Assembly: GCA_029448655.1 (NCBI GenBank)
Contig: JACCLO010000010.1
Span: 2,604,001 to 2,668,000 of the forward strand
Source: Wolfiporia cocos
Lineage: Eukaryota; Basidiomycota; Agaricomycetes; Polyporales; Phaeolaceae
Direction of reading: 5' to 3'
Length of the DNA: 64,000 bases
Positions 13,085 through 24,362 of the stretch are shown here, in pieces. The notes below the pieces were generated by a model. That model did not search any database. It saw only the letters and a list, made by a program, of their open reading frames with translations, and was not told the DNA's origin. Each line of letters opens with the position of its first letter. Position 1 is the first letter of the stretch. Both the position numbers and the translations under genes were made by a program.

Positions 13085-15656
13085 TGACATGACGCTATGC
13101 CCGCTTCCCCCGGACGATGACCCATTGTAGCCGTACTACTTTATTCTCTCCTGCGCATGGCGGGTTCGGTCGTGGACTGTGGCGCCGTCGCTAATTGGTC
13201 TGGTCGTGTTTTGGGTCTGTGTGTGTCAGCCTATCCAAGTCCGACGTTTCCCCGTAGACGTCCGTTCCGTGCCCTGCATCCGGTCTGAGCATCATCGGAG
13301 TCCCGCATCGCATTGCTCTCTGCCACTCGTACGCCGTTTCACTGTCTTGCTACATTCCACGTTGTCCGCGTCCCAGCAATCAACTCGATATAGCCGTATT
13401 CCCAAGCTCGCTTACTGTGTCATTGTTCCTTCGCCGCCGCCTTCGCTTCATTTTTATATATATCGTTCCGCGAGTAGGTTGTACGACATAGCAGTCACCG
13501 CGAAGGGCTTCGCGTTTCAAGCCCCAATAAGTACTAGATATTTATCGAGCGACATTCGCGCTGCAGTGATACCCCTTTCGCGGCTGTCTGCCTGACAATG
13601 TGGTCGGAATGTAGCCTAGCAATCAAAATTCTTGTTCTCGAAGTGTTATTCTCGACGTATGGCGCGCAGGACATGTTCCCAACTATCACAACGGAGAATG
13701 GAAGCGCACCATCACAGACCACTCGGATTACGACGGTGCCACACGGGCGGTGCGGTGGATGACGGCACATCTCACGCAACGATTCGACAGGAACATGACG
13801 AGTTCCGAGGCTGAGCGCGCATCTTCGAGGGTCGACCCTCAGAAGGCCGAAAGCAATCTCGGGGGCAGCTGCGCAAGGGGCAGCCCGATCCTACAGCCGC
13901 CGCAACACATACCGGGGGTTCGTCAAATACGCGAAGGCGGGCGGGGGTCGATGATGGCGGAAGGCGTCGAGAGCCGGCGGCAGTCCTGAGGGACGTCATC
14001 GGCGTCACCAGCGCTGCCTGCAGCCCGGCGCGAGGATCGGGGACAGTGTGCGTGCGCCCCAGAAGACGTCACGGGGAAACTGCAGCACGTTCACGGGCAG
14101 CGGATCATCGCCCTGTTCTGTATGTGCTCGACGGGGCCAGTGCTGGCGCAGCGCGAGGGAGAAGAGCGATACGGAGCCAGCGGCGGCGCGAGCCGCGAAC
14201 GTGCCCGTGCGGCCTCGCGGTCGTGCGAGCCTCGTGGCCGATAGGAGCAAGCGGGCGTGCGGGAAGTTAAGCTCGCCGCGCGTACCGTCCCCTGGGCAGC
14301 ATCAGCGATGCGATCTCGGATCGTCATGCGCGTGCGGACCGTCCGCAAGGGGACGATCATCGTGCGTGGCGGGAAATCGGGGCGAATCTGATCAGCGGGC
14401 GGCGGATTTGGGAATACACGGAGGTGCAATGCGGCGGTGGCGTGATGCTGCAGGCTGGAGAGATCCGTCGCTCGGCCAGGGACGCAGCGCGTGGGGGAGG
14501 GCGTGGAGGGAAGATCCTGACGATGTGCTCGGTTGATGTGCGTAGAAGACAACGGGCGCAGGCGGAGTCGTTGGAGGATGACGCCAAATACGTACGGTCT
14601 TGCGCCTGCCGAGGGATGTCTAGCAGGAACAAGTCCCGGTGAATTTCAATGACGCGTATCTTCGACGACGAACGCAATCACACACAGGCAGCTGGAAATG
14701 GCGGTGGAGGATCAGCTCTCCGGCTCGAGCAGCGCCGTTCTCCCTCCGTAGCTGCATCATATAGCACTAGAAGAAAGATAGACTTCTGGAAGGCCGTGGA
14801 GGCAATCTGGTCGTTCGTGCAGAGTCACTCACGTCAACCCGATGTTCGTTATGTGATTGTGTGATTGTGTGAGCCAGACAATCTAGCCAGAGATACCAAT
14901 GTCGATGAACCTCGACTGTCCCATTATATCACAACAAGGCGATTCCACTCAGAAGGGCAGCCAAGAAGGGCCGACTCGGAAAGGGGAGGAGCAATCATGC
15001 TCACCGAAGGTGCCTTTCTAGCCTATTGTCCCGCTCATACTCAAGTGGTTGTAGCCTCACCATGCATCCTTTGAGATTTAACACGGAAGGTTGGATGTCG
15101 CGATCGGTTAAGAATACTTGAGCTCGAGCTCTGAGGCCTTCAGAGGCCTAAGAATCCGGCGCGCTACCAAAGATACCGGTTCAATGCGGGGCGTCAACAA
15201 AGGCGATGCTATGCAAGCCTATCGAGATCATTGACTTCGCTCTTTGACACCGAGAAGAGGAATTTATACATGGGCGAGGATAGAAAGACATATTGGCGTC
15301 CAAAACTGGTCATCATGATGAGAGTGGCGCGGTTGTGGCTAGTTTCCTAAATCAGTTCAGAGCATACGGCACGTGCTTTTCATATCTTCATATTCTTGTG
15401 ACTAGCATTGATGTCGTGCGGCCAAATTCTCAGAAACACACTGTTGCTTGTACAAGATTAATTCCGAATGGAGATCAAGAGGATTTACGCGCTGTATTCC
15501 CATTTTCGATGATGCAAGGACGGTTGTGGCATTGCTCGGCCTGCCCTAAATCCGATGCACGTGCTGATTCCTGGATAACGACTTGGAAAAAATCGACTCA
15601 GTGATCTTCATCAAAGCCCTCACCTTCTCCCATCCCTCACCTTCTATCCGCCCAAA
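13085..15656. other. Intergenic region, no gene recognised
   Basis: Holds the 3' UTR of the GATA factor, with an AT-rich run (tttttatatatat) near 13451, and the promoter of the eEF1B-gamma gene, including a CT-rich stretch just before 15657. Open frames near 13.2-14.7 kb have no recognisable domains or consistent splicing. Confidence 0.45.
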
Positions 15657-17372
15657 ATGACTTCTGTCGGTACTCTCTGGACGATTCCCGAGCAGGACTA
15701 CGGCCGCCGTGTAAGTCGGATGGCTGATCGAAAGGAGCGAAAAGTTTGAGTTAGACACTCGACTATTGCAGGTTCGCGCCGTAGCGGCGTACGCTGGTGT
15801 CTCCGTCGACCTCGCTGAGGGTTACACGCACCACGAGACGAACAAGTCGGCAGAGTACACCGCCAAGTTTCCCCACGGGAAAATTCCCGCCCTCGAGGGC
15901 ACGGATGGCTTCAAGCTGTTCGAGACTCAGGCTATCTGCCGTTACAGTAAGTTAGCAGATTTGCATGTTCGATCCTTTACTATGCCCCATCGTGATTATT
16001 CACACCTGTGCGAATGCTGCTGGAGAGTACCAGTGTGCAGACGGACGCGTATATGGCACAGGCAGGGCAGAGCATAGCCTTTGATCAGCGCAAATGACGA
16101 GAATCAATATCTTCAGTTATCCCTGTCTTAATTTTATGTCGAGAATAGCATGTTTCTGATGCGCTTAGTCTCACATTCCCTTGCCTTTTTCGTGAAGCAA
16201 CTCATGTTAACCTTGCGTTTTATCAGTCGCCGCGCTTGCTCCTAAAAGCACTCTCCTTGGCTCGAACATCAAGGAGGCTGCTCTCGTTGACCAATGGGTC
16301 TCGTTCTCCGACAGCGAGCTGAACGCGCCCGGCCGCATTGTCTTCCAGCTCCTCCGTGGCGTCATTACCCCCTACACCAAGCCCCTCCACACCACCATGG
16401 CTGAGCGCGTCCAGCGCGCGCTCAACACGCTCGAGCAGCACCTCGCGACGCGCACCTTCCTCGCGACGGAACGCATCACGATTGCGGACATCGCGGTCGC
16501 GTCCGTCCTTCAGCGCCAGTTCAGCTACGTTATTGACGCGCCGCTGCGCGCCAAGTACCCGAACGTCCTCCGCCACTACGAGACGATCGTCCACCAGCCC
16601 GCGCTGACGGCCATCTTCGGCGAGACCGAGTTCTGCGAGAAGGCGCAGCAGTTCACGCCCCCTGCGAAGGAGAAGAAGGAGGCGAAGCCCGCGGCGGCCC
16701 CTGCGCCCAAGGCGGAGAAGAAGCCCAAGGCGAAGGAGGAGGACGAGGAGGAGGACGACCTCGTCCCCAAGGAGGAGCCCAAGCCCAAGAACCCGCTCGA
16801 CTTCCTCCCGAAGTCGAACTTCAACCTTGAGGACTGGAAGCGCGCGTACTCCAACAAGGACACGCGCGGCGCAGGCGGCTCGCTCGAGTGGTTCTACGAG
16901 AAGTGCGTGCCCGTCCGCCGTATGCCTTGGTCTGTGCTGACGCCGGCGGTGTAGCTTCGACGCGGAGGGCTTCTCCGTCTGGCGCGTCGACTTCAAGTAC
17001 AACAGCGAGCTGACGCAGACGTTCATGTCGTCGAACCAGATCGGCGGGTTCTTCAACCGGCTCGAGGCGTCGCGCAAGTACCTGTTCGGCTCGATGGGCG
17101 TGCTTGGCCAGACCAACGACTCGATCATCACCGGTGCGCTCATCCTCCGCGGGCAGGATGTCAAGCCCGTCGTCGATGTCGCGCCCGACTACGAGTCGTA
17201 CGAGTACACGCGTCTTGACCTGAGCAACGCCGAGCAGAAGGCGTTCTTCGAGGGCGCGCTCGCGTGGGACCTCGAGCTCGACGGGAAGAAGTGGGTGGAC
17301 GGAAAGAACGTGAGTGCTTCGCTTAGGTGTCACTCGTTCCTATGCTAAATGCTTCCTTTGCAGTTCAAGTAG
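15657..17372 (+). CDS. TEF4: Translation elongation factor eEF1B gamma subunit
   Basis: Gamma subunit of the eEF1B guanine-exchange complex, which reloads eEF1A with GTP during translation elongation in the cytosol; 422 aa, the usual length. Exons: 15657-15710, 15772-15946, 16227-16902, 16955-17309, 17364-17372. The N-terminal half is a glutathione-transferase fold (thioredoxin-like part, then a helical part with ITIADIAVAS). A Lys/Glu/Ala/Pro linker follows at about 212-265, then the conserved EF1G C-terminal domain (NPLDFLPKSNFNLEDWKRAYSN, WFYENFD, FSVWRVDFKYN, FNRLEASRKYLFGSMGV). The final exon encodes only Phe-Lys-stop. Intron 2 is 280 nt, four to five times the local norm, and carries a C/D snoRNA. 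Start context caaaATGac and a CT-rich upstream tract fit a highly expressed gene. TEF4/CAM1 are the yeast paralogous names. Confidence 0.96.
16087..16165 (+). ncRNA. snR38: C/D box snoRNA, snR38-like, in eEF1B-gamma intron 2
   Basis: Box C-like ATGACGA (16094-16100) and box D CTGA (16156-16159) are flanked by a perfect 6-bp terminal stem AGCGCA (16087-16092) with TGCGCT (16160-16165). The internal segment 16114-16126 is complementary over 13 nt to the conserved 25S rRNA segment ACAGGGATAACTG in the peptidyl-transferase region. Counting five nucleotides upstream of a D'-like CTTA (16127-16130) places the guide on the middle G of GGG, which is yeast Gm2815. In Saccharomyces that site is guided by snR38, which lies in the intron of TEF4, the same host gene. 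A degenerate C' box (ATGTCGA, 16136-16142) is present. The rRNA target and yeast facts are from memory. Confidence 0.85.
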
Positions 17373-17811
17373 ACGTCTTTCCCTGCCACTGTCTTTGCTT
17401 CTGGTCAGATTGTCTACCGTGTTGTCTTGTTACATCTCATCGTTGAGGACGTGTTGTGCTGTTGCAGTATCACTAAAATGAAAAACAATCTGAAAATGTA
17501 CATTGTTATTATCATGAGGAAGATACCTCTGCATACTGCACGGGGAATCTAGATATGCAGGCTTTGAAAGGAATCTTGCATAGGAGACCGCACAGCAATC
17601 TACCATTTCATTGCTGGAAACGTGAACATGAATAGGTTGCTTTCGCGTAGACGAGATATTATAATAAGGGTGGTGATACAACAAATGACACCACTGTACA
17701 CAGATCTGAGATTACATAAGGCACATACAAAAGTTGACTTCACATGAGCATAAAGGGGAAGTCTCACAAAGCAGTCTTCCTGGACATCAGAATCCAGTGG
17801 CGTTGACCTAG
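17373..17811. other. Short convergent intergenic region
   Basis: Contains the 3' UTRs of the eEF1B-gamma gene (+) and the F-box gene (-). It is AT-richer than its flanks and no further feature was seen. Confidence 0.5.
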
Positions 17812-19549
17812 TCAATCCCAATCCTCATCAGGATCCCATAGCGCTTCCTGATCTGCTTCAGGCACGCTTAGTACTCGGCTATCCCAGTCAACTGACGGGA
17901 CGATTGTTCGGAGGTCCTCGACGATAGATGCGCCTATATTGTAGCATTCCGTTAACCGTAATTCTTGAAGTCCTGCATTGCGTTCGCGTCGCCACTTTAG
18001 GCAGGTCACCAGTGAGTCCATGAATTCATACTCATTAATAAGGCTGGGATCTTTGAAGCACGCTTCGTGCAAAGTTAAGACACGAAGGTATGGGAAGAGA
18101 GTGGAGGACTTGTCGCTGCCGTTCGAATGTGCAGATACACATTGTCCCAGCGCATTAGGAAGTGGGGGGGCATTCGAGGGGCAGGAAACTCGAAGAAGGG
18201 TCACCCCGTTCAATGGCTCGAATGATGTGAACCACTCCTCTTTCTCATCGAAATATATCCCTGCAACGTCGAGCTCGCGGACTGTTGCAAGTGGAAGCCC
18301 CCGAATAAAGTGGCAAATTTGTTCTTCTTCTCCGTGGAGCGACCCGAGAGACACAAAATAGGTTATACCGACTTCATAGGGCAAGCTGGACAAACGGCGG
18401 ATGCCGTCAGAATGTTCCCCTTCGCGTTCCATCTCGCTCAGGGCATGGGTGCGCATGGGCGTACCGAAGTCGCCTTCACGTGAGAGTCGTAGGGTATGAA
18501 TGCCTTTCCAGAACGGCACCCTGGTAGCAAGGCATGATGTAAGCTCAGCTATCTCCTCTTCACTACTCAGGCTATCGACATGCAGCATCAGCGTGGATAG
18601 AGCCGGAAGAGATAAACAGTTGAGAAAAGTGGTGCAAACTGTGACATCTGCCTCGATGCGGACCGAGCGGAGATACCTGAGACAAACAGCTGTTTATAGG
18701 CATCGAGTTACTCCTCGGGGAGACAAAGACTACTTGTTCCAGCTCAAGATTGCGAAGCAACGGAAGCCTTCTTAGTGCATCCAAGACGTCTCGTGCGCTG
18801 TACCCATACTCAGCTCTGAGGCCATACCGGATGATGGTCAGATGCGTGAGGGTAAAGCAGGTGATACTGCTCCATCGGAATGAATGCTTCACTAGCTTCA
18901 GGTGCTTCAAGCGCGTGTCTTGAATATTTTTCACCATTCCAGGGAGATGCGAAGGGGAGACAGAATCTAATGGGGGTGCATCCAACCCAACCAGAGTGAG
19001 TTCTTCCAGGTTCGGCGCGGAGGCATTGATCATCTGGGAGAACTTCCGATGTATAACTGACACCGCAGTAATGTGTAGACTGCGTGTGCGTGGCAGCGCA
19101 TCAATCGCGAATGAAATTGTTTGTTCCGGGATGTGAGTCGTGCTTTTGTTCAGATTAACGTACAGAGATAGTGGTTTAGAGTCTGATCGCGCCAACATCT
19201 CTCTGGCAAGACCCAGTTGAAGTGGCAAGACGATAACACTCCACAGCATAGGACAGCTCAGCGCGACGCCGCGCCAATGTGAACAGATGTGCGCGATCCA
19301 AATCAACCTGTAATAGCTGGTCCTTGATCCCGGTGCGGTTTGAATTGTATTCAACCAGTATAGCTGAGCCCGGTATGCGATGAATATCCTCACCAGGAGT
19401 TCTGAGGGTAGCATAGAGATTGGCGTAAGAGTGTTTAGTTCTCGATTGAGACGGATTATTTGAGTCTCGATCTCCGTACGCCGCGCCATCCTGACTGTCG
19501 CCTCTTGCTGACCAATAGGTGGATCACGATTTTTGCGGTCATCCATCAT
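17812..19549 (-). CDS. F-box/LRR-like protein, with a frame break near 18680
   Basis: Substrate-recruiting type of protein for SCF ubiquitin ligases. An N-terminal helix (TEIETQIIRLNRELN) leads into LTPISMLPSELLVRIF, the mushroom F-box, then WIAHICSHWRGVALSCPMLW and a long region of irregular leucine-rich units. The first frame runs from the ATG at 19547-19549 to about 18690; the second carries on as YLRSVRIEADVTVC and ends at 17812. They are out of frame. Either a 64-nt intron (GT at 18697, AG at about 18634) joins them, which would lose the homologous-looking YLRSVRIEAD, or a single-base indel lies near 18675-18685; I cannot decide between these. F-box genes of this type are numerous and often decayed in mushrooms. 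A partner Skp1 interaction is inferred from the family. Confidence 0.75.
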
Positions 19550-19970
19550 AGGGATAACCCGTCTCGATAGTCCTGTAAAGGGTCTCAAAGAAAAAACGTC
19601 AGTGTCGATCTGTACAGATGAGGATAGAAGAAGACTTTACTTGAGACCTTTGTTCCACACTCGTGAGAGCTTCGCTGCGAACGAACCTTTTCGCAAAAGT
19701 GAGTACTATTGCGAATGGGGCACCTAGAGTATCTCGGACGATGTCTAAGTGCAGTCGCGCTTGAATGTATCGTTAATCGTCGTGAACAGGAGGCTCTTGA
19801 TCGATTCTTGATGCATGATGCGTTGATGGGCGACACACGTGATTCTTAGATCATTAAGTCGCGCAGGCTGCAGCGACTTGCTTGTCGCCGACCGCCATGC
19901 CGTCAACTGGAGCACAGCTTGTGATAGAAACGTTGGCCTTATCTTTGTTGAGGTACAAAGCCCTACATGC

Positions 19971-21973
19971 ATGGACGTTCGTAGTCTGATCCCTGAGCTG
20001 TTCGCCAGGCTTGTGTTATTTCTCGCTTGTCGAAAGTATCTGCTGCGACATCTCTACCATGACCTGCAGGACCTATCAGTGCAGCGTACCGCAGACCCCG
20101 GGACGCCGCCCATGTCTGAGGATCCGGCGGTCGAACTGGAGACCCTACCAACGCCATCCACGTCTGCATCCTCGAGCACACCCGTTGTCTCTGCCAAACG
20201 GCCGTTCCATTCGGTGCTGTCGCGCACTCTGTTCTCTCTGTGCTTCTCTGAGAGTTGTATGCTGTTTCTGCTCTTGATGAGCCAGACGCTGGACGCCTTG
20301 CACTCACGGTCGGTCATGTTGCTGGCAAGCCGGATAGCTAGACTGAAGATGTGACAGAACTCGCTTGATCAACTGGAACATCTCCTTGTCCCTATTGCTG
20401 ACTGTAGTCATCGTCTTAATTCCTCTGTCGTACAGTCTTGTACTCAGTGATCGATCCCCGTCTGCTTCAGGTACGTTCCTCAGCATCAATAATGGGGCAC
20501 TGTCTACATTTGAGGTTGTACAGGAGTGCGACAACGCCCTTCAGCTCTGCGGATCCTCCTCAATTTTGTGCCTGTCGGGATATTCCTTTTCCTGCTCTCA
20601 TACATTCCTCTTCCATCGGCTGTACCGTCCTCTAATATGATCACGACTATCCTTTCGCGTCTCATTGTCGTTGGGACGATTACCCTTGGAGCGCTGTCCG
20701 GATTTGGTGCAATCAACACAGCATGGACCTTCTTCCCTGTGCTCCGCAGCAAGGCCAGGTCTGCCCCTCACCCAATACGTCACCCAGTTACATCGCTTAC
20801 TTCATATGATTGGATCGCAGAAACAACCCGTCCGCGGAAGACGTCCGCATGGCTGAACAGGGCCTACAGCGCGTGCAGGAAGACCTTGCACAACGGCGGC
20901 TGGAGGTGCAGAAGATGCAAGCTGCCCAGGTACGTTGTGCGCATGGTACCACGAATGTCCGCTCATTGAACGTGCATTACAGCAGCCTGCGGCGGAGTCG
21001 AACTGGTTCGCCCGCATGGCCCCCAGTTTCCGCGGCGACACCCGTGCGCTGTCCGTTTCCTTCTTTGTTTACCAAGCTCACACATCGCACAGAGTTATCC
21101 TCGGCGATGCAGGAGCTCGCAGGGCTCGAGGCGCTCGAGTACGAGATGTCGCGAAACCTTGATGCGCTGCGGCAGCGGCACGCGGACGCGAAGTTCGGGC
21201 GCACGCTCTTCGGCCGGCTCGTCAACTGGGGCGGCCGTCTTTTTGCGATCTACTGCATTTACCGCATCCTCAACGTGTGTCTGTTCCCTTCTCCAGAATG
21301 CAAATACTGTACTGACCGCGGGCGCGGTGGCGTGGGTAGTCTGCGGCGAACCTGGTGATCCCGGCACGGAGGGCGGCGAACACGCAGGAGTCGGCGACGA
21401 CCGGCGCGGACATGATCAGCATCGCGTTGGCGTATGTGTTTGCGCTGATTCCGTCTGTGGACGTCAGCGTGGACCAAGTGGCAGTGATCTCGAGGCAGAT
21501 CAGCCTTGTGCTCGTTGGGATCATCATTCTCAGCAGCCTACGGCTGGTTCTGCGAGGCGTAGCAAGGGTGCGTCGTGCATACATAGTACCTGCAAGCATG
21601 CTGAACCAGCTTCAGGTTCTTCGGGTGACCAGCAGGAATCTGGGAGCGTCGCTCATGCTGCTGATTCTTGCACAGCTGATGGTGGGCGCACTCCGTTTAT
21701 CTTCCTGTGCGTGCATGACCGTTGACACTTCGCGGCGTCTATCAGGGCATATACCTGCTCTCCACGCTCATCCAGCTCCGCACAACCTTCCCTCCCCCGC
21801 CAGTACGCCCCGACGGGGGTGCCGACGATGGTACCGTCAACCTCTTCTCTACGCTCCCAAAGTACCAGCTCTTTGGTGCGCTCTTTGATGGGTCGTTCCT
21901 CGTTGCCGCGGGCGGCAGCGCGGTCGTAAGGTGGCTCGGCGATCGGATCAATAGCGTCGGGGAGACGGACTGA
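19971..21973 (+). CDS. Golgi pH regulator family membrane protein (GPHR/GPR89)
   Basis: Multi-pass Golgi/endomembrane protein that acts as an anion channel affecting luminal acidification; plant homologues are the GTG proteins. 519 aa. Nine exons: 19971-20308, 20358-20470, 20524-20758, 20821-20929, 20983-21043, 21093-21274, 21340-21567, 21616-21681, 21746-21973. N-terminal membrane segments include NWNISLSLLLTVVIVLIPLS. The family signature is in the third exon, LSRLIVVGTITLGALSGFGAINTAW. A coiled central segment follows (EDVRMAEQGLQRVQEDLAQRR, then ELAGLEALEYEMSRNLDALR). The C-terminal ABA_GPCR-type part ends with LRVTSRNLGASLMLLILAQLMGIYLLS. A Ser/Thr/Pro-rich insertion near residues 45-70 is unlike most homologues I remember. 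The start codon is the first in-frame ATG before the first hydrophobic helix; an extra 5' exon is not excluded. Confidence 0.88.
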
Positions 21974-22389
21974 GTTTTCGCTCGCACTCTAGCTCAAATG
22001 CATTGGACTTTTACGGTACATGGACGAGTAACAAGAACGATAGTATCTTTTGGTAATCAAACATCCTCGATGTATCTGTAGCTTTCTTTTCAATTTCTGC
22101 ATGCACCCTTCACGAATGTTGGTTCTTATGTTGGGAGCCGGCGAAGGAATGCCCATACCCATACCCATACCTGCACAATGCACCGTACCCCGTCACCCGC
22201 GGAATCTCAGATCGTGGCGGAACCCACAAGTGTCCACAATTGATCTTGATTTGATGCCATCTCGTGTAAAGGACATGACTTCTCGTAAGCAGTGCTATCT
22301 GATCAGTAGGCGAGATAGATGTGTACACAACCCATTAATAGACTGTCCCGAAAACATCCAGGTTCAGGCAGAGTTCGAGAGAGCATCCC

Positions 22390-24362
22390 TCAACCCAAGA
22401 CCCATCCACCCGTCCCGACCGACCCAAATGCAATCTCGCTCCCGGTCAACGTCGCTCCGCTGTCAAGGACTTGCACCGCAGGGCCCGTCCTCAAGCCCTC
22501 GACGCTCGCAAGGTCGAACGTCTCGTTTGCGTAGTTAAGGTTCGTCGCGAGGACGAGCGTCTTGCTGCCCACGGTCCACAGCCCGATGTCGATCTGATCC
22601 GTGAAGACATGTTGGAACGTTGCGCTTTCTGAGAGGATGTATTCCTTGAGGATCGGCGAGGCCTGACCTAGCTGGCCCGCGGCGTCCCAGATCGCGGTCG
22701 TCGTTGGGGCGTCCCAGGACACAACCCCTGTGGACGACTTATTCAGCATCTGGAGGAGTGCGAGACCGGGCGCACGAACCTACGCCGCCGTGGTTGATCG
22801 CGAGGACACTCTGCAGTACAAACTCCGGCCCGGTCGGTGTGCGCGGCCAATACCTGAGTGTCTACATTGAGCGGCATCCTATGGAAAACGCAGGAGGGCA
22901 CTTACTCTGCGCCGCCGAAGCCCTGCGGCACGGTCCACACCGTCTTCGTCCGATCCCAGCCGTTCGCCCACAGCCTGTAAGCAAATAGGTCCATCCGCGT
23001 GCTGATGTCCTCAAAGTCGCCCCTGCAGTCGTCGCAGCCGCAGCACCCATAGTCCGGCGTGCACGGCGTGTCCTACAAGCGGCGATCCGCACCGAATCAG
23101 CTAAGCAGACAAGAGTAGGTGTCCGCGCTGCGTACCCACTCAACCGACCAGGTGACATTGTTCGAAACCATGTACGTGTCCTGCATGACGATGTCCGCGC
23201 CAGCCGAGTAGTTGCTCCAGTAGTAGTCGAAGCAGTTCAGGCAGAGCGAGACGGGGTGGTACCCGTCGAGCTCGTAGATGAGGTCGTACGCGTGCGCGGT
23301 CGCGTTGAGCGGGTCGGACGTCCCGTCGGGCTCGTCGGCGGTGTACCACAGCAGGAGCGCGGGGCTGCTCTTGACCGTGTTCACCTGCTCGGCGACGGAC
23401 GTGTCGTTCTGGTACGTCCAGCGCATGTCGTACATGAGGTAGATTCCGACCTCCTCCATGCGCTTGATGACTTCCATAAGCTGCGTCAGGTTCGAGTACG
23501 GCGGCACCGGGTGGATCTGCGGCCGGTCAGCGTCCGCTGTGCGCCTCGCGCGCAGCATGCACGTACGATGGTATACCTGCATGCGTGCACACTCAGCACA
23601 GGCCAGATCGGTCACGGACACGGACGTTCGCCTCACCCCTGCTCCTTCATCTCGTCGATGACCGACAGATTCGTCGCCAGATAATCCGCGAAGCCCGAGT
23701 AGAACCCAACCGGGAACACAGCTTCGTACGGCCCGCCCTTCCCATTCGCCGGCCGCGCTAACAGCGCGCCGGTGTGCAGGTCCATCTTCGTCACCGCGCT
23801 CCCGTCAGTGGGGTCCGGGAGATACGTGAGCGCGGCGCTCGTCTCGAACGTCTGCGCCCCGCCAGCGCCCGTGTACGTCGCCGCGCACGCGACGTCGTAC
23901 GCGGCCTTGCGCGGCTCGAGGGCGGCAAGCGAGAACGGCAGCTCCGCCTTGGTCGCGTTCAGCGGGACCGCACCGGAGGTGACGACGCGCCCGTCGATGG
24001 AGACCGTGACGAGGAGTTTGGCCTGTGCACCGTCCGCGAGGTCGATCGGCGCGGCGTCCGCAATCTTAGAGTGCGTGAGGAACGTGTCGACGAGGATGCC
24101 CGCGGGCGCGAGCGCGTCCTCTGGGAGATACGGCTGGAGCGCGGGCGCGCAGCGGAACGCGAGGAGCGGGGAGGAGGTGGTCGGCGGGGTGGGGAACTCG
24201 CCGCCTGGCGGGACGACGGGGGAGCCCTTCTCGTAATTCTTTCCGCACCTTAGAGCTCTTTTAGCCAAGCCTTGTTAAGGGTACAGTTTGTTTCGCGCAC
24301 CATGTCTGCGCCGAGGCGCGCCCGAGCGCGAGGGCGAGCAGGGCGAGCGTGAAGCGGCTCAT
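22390..24362 (-). CDS. Secreted glycoside-hydrolase-like protein (TIM-barrel type)
   Basis: 547 aa. Exons (complement): 24301-24362, 23637-24248, 23567-23576, 23136-23516, 22906-23072, 22780-22853, 22390-22727. The protein begins with a cleavable signal peptide (MSRFTLALLALALGRASAQ), followed by WCGKNY and a beta-rich N-terminal domain of about 190 residues. A barrel-like domain then shows YDMRWTYQ, SSPALLLWYTADEPD (about residues 275-292), IVMQDTYMV and HGGVGVVSWD. The Glu in DEP is the natural candidate acid/base. A cysteine cluster (PDYGCCGCDDC) lies in the barrel. The third exon is only 10 nt, and dropping it breaks the frame. Basidiomycete proteins of this kind are usually labelled 'glycoside hydrolase subgroup catalytic core'; I cannot name a CAZy family or a substrate. 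There are several N-glycosylation sequons (for example NVTW, NYS). Confidence 0.8.

Noticed and set aside
22140..22175. Short CCCATA repeats as a possible telomere-like or regulatory repeat
   Set aside because: Only about three units, better seen as an ordinary microsatellite in the 3' flank of two genes.
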